Assembly (NCBI GenBank): GCA_900540145.1
Contig: UQEW01000086.1
Span: forward strand, 1-7,738
Direction: 5' to 3'
From: an uncultured Eubacteriales bacterium
GTDB lineage: Bacteria; Bacillota; Clostridia; Peptostreptococcales; Anaerovoracaceae
DNA: 7,738 nt
Under the pieces are notes generated by a model that was not told the DNA's origin, did not search any database, and was given only the letters and a program-made list of their open reading frames with translations. Below are positions 1 to 3,871 of the stretch, one piece after another. A program made the position numbers and the translations under genes. The number at the start of each line of letters is the position of its first letter. Position 1 is the first letter of the stretch.

Positions 1-11
1 AAGCCTAAAGA

Positions 12-54
12 AGTTCCCCTTGAACACATTACTGTGGACAAGGGGAACTGTTTT
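12..54. terminator. Strong inverted repeat, probable terminator at the left edge
   Basis: Positions 12-22 and 39-49 form a perfect 11-bp stem (AGTTCCCCTTG / CAAGGGGAACT). The 16-nt interval holds a further CACA/TGTG pairing (25-28 with 33-36). On the plus strand it is followed by GTTTTAG and on the minus strand by TTCTTTAG, so the T-tract is short either way. It would suit a terminator for a gene beyond the left edge or a bidirectional terminator. No gene end is visible inside the window, so the direction is not settled. Confidence 0.5.
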
Positions 55-91
55 AGTATGTGCCTGCTATTTGACCCTTACCGAAAATCGT

Positions 92-120
92 AAAAAGGTA
101 TGACGAAAGCATACTTTTTT
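92..120 (+). terminator. Weak terminator-like hairpin
   Basis: GGTATG (97-102) pairs with CATAC (110-114) around a 7-nt ACGAAAG loop, and a run of A before it and seven T after it extend the stem with A-T pairs. It reads best as a plus-strand terminator because of the T7 tail, but on the minus strand it is also followed by CTTTTTAC. The GC content of the stem is low and no plus-strand gene is seen upstream, so its role is uncertain. Confidence 0.25.
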
Positions 121-130
121 TGCAAAAAAT

Positions 131-145
131 TGATACTTTGTATCA
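131..145. promoter_or_regulatory. Perfect 15-bp palindrome, possible protein-binding site
   Basis: TGATACTTTGTATCA is a perfect 6-bp inverted repeat around a 3-nt centre. Its size suits a dimeric DNA-binding protein, but no convincing promoter or gene lies next to it. It is one of several structured elements in the 258 bases left of the tRNA terminator, a stretch in which I see no supportable gene. This is an observation of symmetry only. Confidence 0.2.
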
Positions 146-258
146 TGATTTTCTCTTAAAAGTATATCCCCCCCTGCGATATTGATTTGTATTGACTGCT
201 ATACTGCAAGTTGCCTCTACTTTAGGGGAGGGTTCTCTTCCCTTCTTGTTTCATCATT

Positions 259-281
259 AAAAAATGCGCCCACTTGGGCGC
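259..281 (-). terminator. Rho-independent terminator of the tRNA-Pro/tRNA-Gly unit
   Basis: Read on the minus strand, GCGCCC-AAGT-GGGCGC forms a perfect 6-bp all-GC stem with a 4-nt loop, followed after one A by six T (A run at 259-264 on the plus strand). It starts only 6 nt past the encoded CCA of tRNA-Gly. This is the expected layout for a tRNA operon end. Confidence 0.85.
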
Positions 282-287
282 TTTGGG

Positions 288-361
288 TGGAGCGAGTGAA
301 GGGAATCGAACCCTCGTGACCAGCTTGGGAAGCTGACGTTCTACCATTGAACTACACCCGC
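288..361 (-). tRNA. tRNA-Gly (anticodon CCC)
   Basis: The minus strand gives a full 74-nt cloverleaf. The acceptor stem GCGGGTG pairs with CACTCGC (one G-U), the discriminator base is T, and CCA is encoded (288-290). The D arm contains AGTTCAATGGTAGAA and the T arm contains GGTTCGATTCC. The anticodon stem TCAGC/GCTGG closes the loop TTCCCAA, so the anticodon is CCC, which reads the glycine codon GGG. It lies downstream of tRNA-Pro and is probably cotranscribed with it, since a terminator follows directly and no promoter of correct spacing is seen in the 60-nt gap. Confidence 0.95.
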
Positions 362-374
362 ATAATTATAGGCC

Positions 375-411
375 GGAGCTGTCTCTGATCGCTTAATTTT
401 GAGACAGCTCC
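375..411. repeat. Perfect 11-bp inverted repeat between the two tRNA genes
   Basis: GGAGCTGTCTC (375-385) and GAGACAGCTCC (401-411) are exact reverse complements with a 15-nt loop. In the plus direction the stem is followed by TTTAATTTC, a terminator-like tail. In the minus direction, in which the tRNAs are transcribed, it is followed by GGCCTATAATTATG and has no T-tract. In a tRNA-Pro/tRNA-Gly cotranscript it would form a stable spacer hairpin that could mark precursor processing, or it may be a plus-strand terminator or a dispersed repeat. The symmetry is certain and the function is not. Confidence 0.6.
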
Positions 412-421
412 TTTAATTTCT

Positions 422-498
422 TGGTCGGGATGACAGGATTCGAACCTGCGGCCTTTGCGTCCCGAACGCAACGCTCTACCAAACTGAGCCACATCCCG
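422..498 (-). tRNA. tRNA-Pro (anticodon CGG)
   Basis: The minus strand gives a 77-nt cloverleaf with acceptor stem CGGGATG paired to CATCCCG, discriminator A and encoded CCA (422-424). The 5' C1 is typical of bacterial tRNA-Pro. The anticodon stem TTGCG/CGCAA closes the loop TTCGGGA, so the anticodon is CGG, reading CCG. The T arm contains GGTTCGAATCC. It is the first gene of the tRNA unit and starts about 5 nt after the predicted transcription start. Confidence 0.95.
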
Positions 499-509
499 TA
501 ATGGAAAAT

Positions 510-538
510 ATTTTATCACATTCTTCGAAATTTGTCTA
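510..538 (-). promoter_or_regulatory. Sigma-A-type promoter of the tRNA unit
   Basis: On the minus strand TAGACA (533-538) and TAAAAT (510-515) are separated by exactly 17 nt, and the -10 is extended by TGA directly upstream (TG-n-TAAAAT). The predicted start falls near 503, a few bases before the first base of tRNA-Pro at 498, as is usual for tRNA promoters. Confidence 0.8.
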
Positions 539-587
539 CCCTAGTACATTATCTGCCCTGAAGTAAAAATGTCAATAGTATTTTGAT

Positions 588-639
588 AAAAAGCATATGC
601 ACGGGGTACGACCACACTTCGATGCGCCATGCCCCGTAC
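588..639 (-). terminator. Possible terminator after the two-TM protein gene
   Basis: On the minus strand 628-639 and 599-610 pair as a 12-bp stem with one C-A mismatch and two G-U pairs, centred on GGGG/CCCC, with a 17-nt loop. Six bases later comes a run of five T (588-592). The stem lies 20 nt past the stop codon at 659, so its place fits a terminator. The gap between stem and T-run makes it an imperfect example. Confidence 0.45.
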
Positions 640-658
640 TATCAATTTCCTTATCAGT

Positions 659-1135
659 TTATGGTTCAAAACCTAACACCGTCGCTACAATATACGCAAC
701 CACTACCGGAACGATATACAGCAAAATCTGCAAAGGGTTCTTTCCTAAGTCATATTCCGAAAAGACCTTGGTTGGAGAGTTAAGGTAATACAGCGTAATT
801 GTAAGCGGCGGCTTCATACTGGTGGATGTGACTTGCTTAGTATGGCGCTTTCCATTTACTGTATATTCGTAATTGGCAATATAAATCCGGTTTGTGCTCG
901 TGCCTTCCGGTTCTCTGTCTCGGAATCGTAAACTCGTTCTCGAGGCAGTCAACATGTGACCTCTTTGTTTTGCAAGCGCAAGTTTCTTGTCTGCCCCGGC
1001 AAATAGTATCCCTTTCTTGCATAGGATTATCTCTACAATAAATGTTGCGATCGCAGCGGCCACACCGCACCATAACGCCGGTCCATATCCTGCCAGAGCA
1101 CTGAATGCCTCCGTCAACGTTATCCTATCTTCCAT
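659..1135 (-). CDS. Small two-TM membrane protein of unknown function (DUF3592-like, tentative)
   Basis: 158 residues. The likely topology is a hydrophobic segment at about 17-38, a 95-residue soluble domain, and a second hydrophobic segment at about 134-154. The KK pairs after the first segment suggest that the middle domain faces the cytoplasm. That domain holds the strand-like stretch ANYEYTVNGKRH (87-98) and then LTITLYYLNSPTKVF (111-125). This Y-x-Y-x-V-x-G-K ... Y-x-x-x-x-P pattern resembles DUF3592-type domains, but I claim only resemblance. The ATG start is supported by GGAGGAG at 1141-1147 with 5-nt spacing. It is monocistronic by context, with its own promoter upstream and a possible terminator downstream. 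No enzymatic motif is visible. Several codons (CGT, CGG, CCG, GCG-rich stretches) look more GC-rich than in the long operon to the right, by eye only. Confidence 0.75.
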   Translation of the reverse strand: MEDRITLTEAFSALAGYGPALWCGVAAAIATFIVEIILCKKGILFAGADKKLALAKQRGHMLTASRTSLRFRDREPEGTSTNRIYIANYEYTVNGKRHTKQVTSTSMKPPLTITLYYLNSPTKVFSEYDLGKNPLQILLYIVPVVVAYIVATVLGFEP

Positions 1136-1168
1136 GCACTCTCCTCCGTGAATTCTTTTTTTGCTTCA

Positions 1169-1192
1169 AGTATAGCACATAACAAGTGTTAT
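1169..1192 (-). promoter_or_regulatory. Extended -10 promoter with overlapping palindrome
   Basis: Minus strand: TGCTATACT (extended -10, hexamer at 1169-1174) with only a poor -35 (TTTTAA-like) 17 nt upstream. The spacer holds the perfect palindrome ATAACA-CT-TGTTAT at 1179-1192. The start would fall near 1162, giving a leader of about 26 nt that includes the GGAGGAG site. A site at this position could act as an operator that blocks RNA polymerase. No cognate regulator is encoded nearby. Confidence 0.45.
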
Positions 1193-1221
1193 TAAAAGAT
1201 ACCCTGGCAATTTCGTTCTCT

Positions 1222-2370
1222 TCACTCAGCCTTACGTTCTCTTCCTATCTGCCAAACAGCATCGACCACTTTTTCAATATCCCTTTTGGTGTTAAACGGG
1301 CCGACACTTATACGAACGCCTCCCTTCTCCCACGTGCCTATGGTTTTATGTGCGAGGCCTGCGCAGTGAAAGCCGCCTCTTACAGCTATATCATATTTGC
1401 TGTTTAATATAGCCGTAACCTCTTCTGCCTCCATTCCGTCTATGTTGATTAAGGATATTCCTGTCTTTTTAAAAGCCTCCGGTCCATACAGACTGACAAA
1501 ATCCATATTTAAAAGCTGTTCATCAAGGTAAGTTATGAGATCCTCTTCATATTTTCCTATAACGTCGACTCCTATTTTCTGAACATATTTAGCGCTGTAT
1601 CCAAGGCCTATTAGTGCAGGAGCGTTGATGGTGCCGGATTCAAAGCCTTCGGGAAAGTCCTCAGGCTGAATGCGGCTTTTTGACTCTGTTCCCGTTCCGC
1701 CCTGCTGAACAGGCTTTATCTTTAAGTCGGGAGCAACATAAAGGCATCCTGTTCCCAGCGGGCCAAGGAGACCTTTGTGCCCCGGTATTGCAAGCATATC
1801 CATGTTAAGCTTCTGAACGTCCAAGTCCATAGAACCTGCCCCTTGAGCGCCATCTACCATAAATGCTATTTTATATTTTCGAGCTATTTCTCCAATTTCC
1901 TTTAGAGGCATCTTTGTGCCTGTTACATTGGAGGCGGCAGTAACTACGATTAATTTGGTATTGCTTTTTATGGCTTTTTCTATATCCTTTGGATTTATTT
2001 CTCCCTTTTGGTTTCCGGATACTATCGAATGGCATATTCCCCTTTTTTCAAGAGCTTTTAGAGGTCTGAGCACTGAATTGTGCTCCATTGATGTAGTTAT
2101 GACATGACTGCCTCTTTCAAGGAAGCCATACAATCCCATGTTTAGAGCTTCTGTGGTATTCTTAGTGAATATAAGTCTATCTGCCTCTTCTATATTGAAC
2201 AGCTCAGCTACGTACCTGCGGGCGTGATAGACCTCTTCACCTGTTTTCATAGACATGTTGTGACCGGATCGTCCGGGATTGCCGCAATAGTTGAGTATGC
2301 ATTCTTCCATAGCCGATATCATTCCTTCCGGTTTTGGAAAGGATGTAGCTCCGTTGTCAAGATATATCAA
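1222..2370 (-). CDS. Cysteine desulfurase family protein (class V aminotransferase fold)
   Basis: 382 residues, full length for the family. PLP-dependent fold-type I enzyme, related to enzymes that take sulfur from L-cysteine to give alanine and an enzyme persulfide. Visible landmarks: YLDNGATSFPKP at the N-terminus; NPGRSGH (31-37); TKNTTEALN (69-77), phosphate-binding; MEHNS (95-99); MVDGAQGAG (171-179) with D173 and Q176 for the PLP ring; the Schiff-base lysine K199 in PGHKG; and C336 in RGGFHCAGLAH, the expected persulfide cysteine. The RGGxHC loop and the GTGTES segment resemble the Gram-positive subfamily sometimes found near selenium genes (TIGR01977-like, from memory). No scaffold (iscU/sufU), regulator or selenium gene lies next to it, so the sulfur acceptor is unknown. 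The start is TTG (2368-2370): a TAA stop sits directly before it in frame, and a later start would remove the LDNGAT motif. A selenocysteine lyase or related lyase role is also possible. Confidence 0.9.
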   Translation of the reverse strand: MIYLDNGATSFPKPEGMISAMEECILNYCGNPGRSGHNMSMKTGEEVYHARRYVAELFNIEEADRLIFTKNTTEALNMGLYGFLERGSHVITTSMEHNSVLRPLKALEKRGICHSIVSGNQKGEINPKDIEKAIKSNTKLIVVTAASNVTGTKMPLKEIGEIARKYKIAFMVDGAQGAGSMDLDVQKLNMDMLAIPGHKGLLGPLGTGCLYVAPDLKIKPVQQGGTGTESKSRIQPEDFPEGFESGTINAPALIGLGYSAKYVQKIGVDVIGKYEEDLITYLDEQLLNMDFVSLYGPEAFKKTGISLINIDGMEAEEVTAILNSKYDIAVRGGFHCAGLAHKTIGTWEKGGVRISVGPFNTKRDIEKVVDAVWQIGRERKAE

Positions 2371-2375
2371 TTATT

Positions 2376-2381
2376 TCACCT
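2376..2381 (-). promoter_or_regulatory. Ribosome binding site supporting the TTG start
   Basis: AGGTGA on the minus strand lies 5 nt before the TTG at 2368-2370. The in-frame TAA at 2371-2373 lies between this site and the start, so no longer N-terminus is possible. The site plus the stop codon fix the start of the aminotransferase gene. Confidence 0.7.
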
Positions 2382-2395
2382 GCCTTGAGTCTGCA

Positions 2396-2450
2396 ATATA
2401 AAAACAGAGGACCCTAAGATTATTCTCATCTTTGGTCCTCTATTTTTTCC
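2396..2450. terminator. Bidirectional rho-independent terminator
   Basis: AGAGGACC (2406-2413) pairs with GGTCCTCT (2434-2441), and the stem continues with AAGAT/ATCTT (2416-2420 with 2429-2433, the last T pairing shifted) around a short loop, with one bulged C and a T-T mismatch. On the minus strand it is followed by TGTTTTTAT and on the plus strand by ATTTTTTCC. In the minus direction it closes the long operon ending with the SanA-like gene. No plus-strand gene is seen to need it. Confidence 0.8.
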
Positions 2451-2456
2451 TTTTTT

Positions 2457-2486
2457 ATTATATGCAGTATTGAAGTTTTCTGTTAC
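2457..2486 (-). promoter_or_regulatory. Candidate promoter upstream of the terminator hairpin
   Basis: On the minus strand a consensus TATAAT (2457-2462) lies 18 nt after GTAACA (2481-2486, 4 of 6 matches to TTGACA). The -35 begins directly after the stop codon of the SanA-like gene. A start near 2450 would place the terminator hairpin at the very 5' end of the aminotransferase mRNA. A weaker alternative is TATATT at 2395-2400, which has no recognisable -35. Confidence 0.35.
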
Positions 2487-3203
2487 TTATTCTCCATGAC
2501 TTATGATGCCGCTGCCGCTTATCGGAATACTTTCTCCGCCAAGCAGAGAGCCCGGATTTTTAATCATTTTGAAAAAGTCCTTATTTCTTGCCAAATATTC
2601 GCGGAAATCCCGCATGACTTGTCCAACATATCTTTCCTGATCCGCCGCAGCACCTTTGACCTCAAGACCCAGTTTTTTGCCTATGTAAAGGGCTCTATAC
2701 TCGTGATACTTCTGTGTGACAACAAAAGCCTTTTTTACTCCGAAAATGCTCTCCGCTCTGTACATTGAGTCATAAGTAGAAAATCCTGCATGGTCGCAGA
2801 AAATGTCTTCTTCAGGAACTCCTGCTTTTTTTGTATATGAAAGCATTACGTGAATTTCATTATGACCCACTTGGCCGTTGTCTCCGCTTAACAAAATTTT
2901 AGGAGCTGCGCCGTTTTTATATAAATCAATACCCAAGTCCAATCTGTCTTTCAGCATGGGAGATGGGGTCTCGCTGTCAGTAATTCCTGCTCCCAGCACG
3001 ATTATGCAGTCTGCGCCGAAGTTGATAAGCTCTTGAGCTTCCTCTTGGCTTATTCCTTCTGAATCGGTGGCCGTATATAAAATATCATCTTCTGTTTGAT
3101 TTTTTATATGTTGATTTATAAATAGGCTGACCACCGCGATAAGAAGTGCAGCACAAATTAAAATCCGAACGATCTGAAAAAATATTTTCTTGAATTTTGC
3201 CAT
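2487..3203 (-). CDS. Membrane-anchored SanA/YdcF-family protein (DUF218)
   Basis: 238 residues. A basic N-terminus (MAKFKK) and one TM segment (about 9-29) anchor the protein, with the DUF218 domain (about 64-212) on the outer face. Family landmarks: CIIVLGAGI (66-74), RLDLGIDLYKNG (87-98), ILLSGDNG (103-110), NEIHVM (115-120), AGFSTYDSMYRA (139-150) and VVTQKYHEYRALYI (161-174), in which H167 and R170 match the conserved H-x-x-R-A of SanA-like proteins. The C-terminal SLLGGESIPISGSG resembles the end of other Gram-positive members. SanA in enterobacteria affects envelope permeability to vancomycin. The reaction is unknown, so no substrate is assigned. It is the last gene of the long operon, just before the bidirectional terminator. 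Two G-rich AAAGGGG and AAAAGGGG stretches precede the ATG. The first has the better spacing (about 10 nt), while the second lies only 2 nt from the ATG. Confidence 0.85.
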   Translation of the reverse strand: MAKFKKIFFQIVRILICAALLIAVVSLFINQHIKNQTEDDILYTATDSEGISQEEAQELINFGADCIIVLGAGITDSETPSPMLKDRLDLGIDLYKNGAAPKILLSGDNGQVGHNEIHVMLSYTKKAGVPEEDIFCDHAGFSTYDSMYRAESIFGVKKAFVVTQKYHEYRALYIGKKLGLEVKGAAADQERYVGQVMRDFREYLARNKDFFKMIKNPGSLLGGESIPISGSGIISHGE

Positions 3204-3215
3204 GTCCCCTTTTCC

Positions 3216-3291
3216 CCTTTGTTTATCAGTTCAACTTTTTTCCTTTGTTTATCAGTTCAACTTTTTTCCTTTGTTTATCAGTTCAACTTTT
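3216..3291. repeat. 26-bp tandem repeat, 2.9 copies, in the GNAT-SanA gap
   Basis: Copies lie at 3216-3241, 3242-3267 and 3268-3291. The first two are identical and the third matches over 24 bases before CC replaces the last TT. Each has a core GTTTATCAGTTCAAC flanked by CCTTT and a T-run. On the transcribed minus strand each copy gives GTTGAACTGATAAAC followed by AAAGGAAAAAAG. The array fills most of the 100 bases between the GNAT stop and the SanA-like ATG, and its last AAAGG merges into the ribosome-binding region of the SanA-like gene. AGTTGAACT in each copy is a near-palindrome (AGTT-n-AACT). Confidence 0.95.
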
Positions 3292-3303
3292 CCCGTTCTC
3301 CGT

Positions 3304-3846
3304 TTACTTCTGCGCCTGCCATTCTTCTCTCAATATGGAAAATGTCAAATTATCTCTGTCTGTTCCATCGTATATATGATATCCTCGTCTCTGAAGACCT
3401 TCGTACTTAAAGCCGCATTTCTCTATGACCCTTTGCGATCTCTTGTTGGTAGGAGACGTACAGATGGCCATTACTACCAGCCCATACTTCTCAAAACCGT
3501 AGTCCATAACCGCCTTGGCTGCTTCTGTCATATATCCCTTTCCCCAATGCTCCTTGGAAAGTGAATATCCCATCTCCATGCTTTTGACATCTTCACGGCG
3601 CCTGTCATTTTCAAGAGAAATGCTTCCTATTATTTTTCCGCTGGACTTTTCCCTTATAGCCCATGTATTATTCTTTATAAACAACTGTCTAATTATCTCT
3701 CTTGATTCCTCCACGCTTTCATGCGGTTTCCATCCTGCATTAGGGCCTACGTCTTTATCTTTTGCATAATCATATAGTTCCTTAGCATCCTGCTCACAAT
3801 CACGCCAAGGTGTAAGCAACAATCTTTCTGTACAAATATTTTCCAT
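3304..3846 (-). CDS. GNAT family N-acetyltransferase (RimJ/RimL-type)
   Basis: 180 residues, usual length for Acetyltransf_3-type GNATs. The enzyme would move an acetyl group from acetyl-CoA to an amine, often a protein N-terminus or small amine. The substrate is not readable here. The N-terminal TERLLLTPWRDCEQDAKELYDY (7-28) is the usual opening of this family. WAIREKSSGKIIGSISL (62-78) is the central strand pair, and MGYSLSKEHWGKGYMTEA (92-109) is the acetyl-CoA pyrophosphate loop, with the core at 102-107. NKRSQRVIEKCGF (134-146) is the conserved N-x-x-S-x-R-x-x-x-x-x-G-F motif. ATG start with AAGGAGG 5 nt upstream. It lies 25 nt after the LtaS-like gene and so is probably in the same operon, followed by the repeat array and the SanA-like gene. 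Protein-alanine acetylation (RimJ-like) is a reasonable guess but not shown. Confidence 0.9.
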   Translation of the reverse strand: MENICTERLLLTPWRDCEQDAKELYDYAKDKDVGPNAGWKPHESVEESREIIRQLFIKNNTWAIREKSSGKIIGSISLENDRRREDVKSMEMGYSLSKEHWGKGYMTEAAKAVMDYGFEKYGLVVMAICTSPTNKRSQRVIEKCGFKYEGLQRRGYHIYDGTDRDNLTFSILREEWQAQK

Positions 3847-3871
3847 AATTGCCTCCTTGCTGCCCTTTTAT

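Noticed and set aside
78..146. A 22-codon minus-strand frame (starting MIQSINF) in the left intergenic stretch
   Set aside because: No ribosome binding site at useful spacing (the G-run is about 21 nt upstream) and no promoter. It runs through a palindrome and a hairpin, so it is more likely chance.
200..205. Plus-strand extended -10 (TGCTATACT) as the promoter of a small RNA
   Set aside because: There is no acceptable -35, no coding frame downstream, and the next hairpin on the plus strand (266-281) has only TTT after it. Not enough to call an RNA gene.
288..310. tRNA-Gly 3' end as an integration (att) site
   Set aside because: No second copy of the tRNA 3' end is visible in the window, and there is no integrase or element gene.
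365..370. TATAAT on the minus strand just before tRNA-Gly, as a separate promoter
   Set aside because: It ends only 3 nt before the mature tRNA 5' end, so transcription would start inside the tRNA, and no -35 is present at 16-18 nt.
3216..3291. CRISPR array
   Set aside because: The units are directly adjacent with no spacers between them, and no cas gene is present. It is a plain tandem repeat.
3190..3564. A plus-strand frame of 124 codons over the repeat array and the GNAT gene
   Set aside because: It is antisense to the GNAT gene, its N-terminus is repeat-coded low-complexity Phe/Leu/Ser sequence, and there is no ribosome binding site or known domain.
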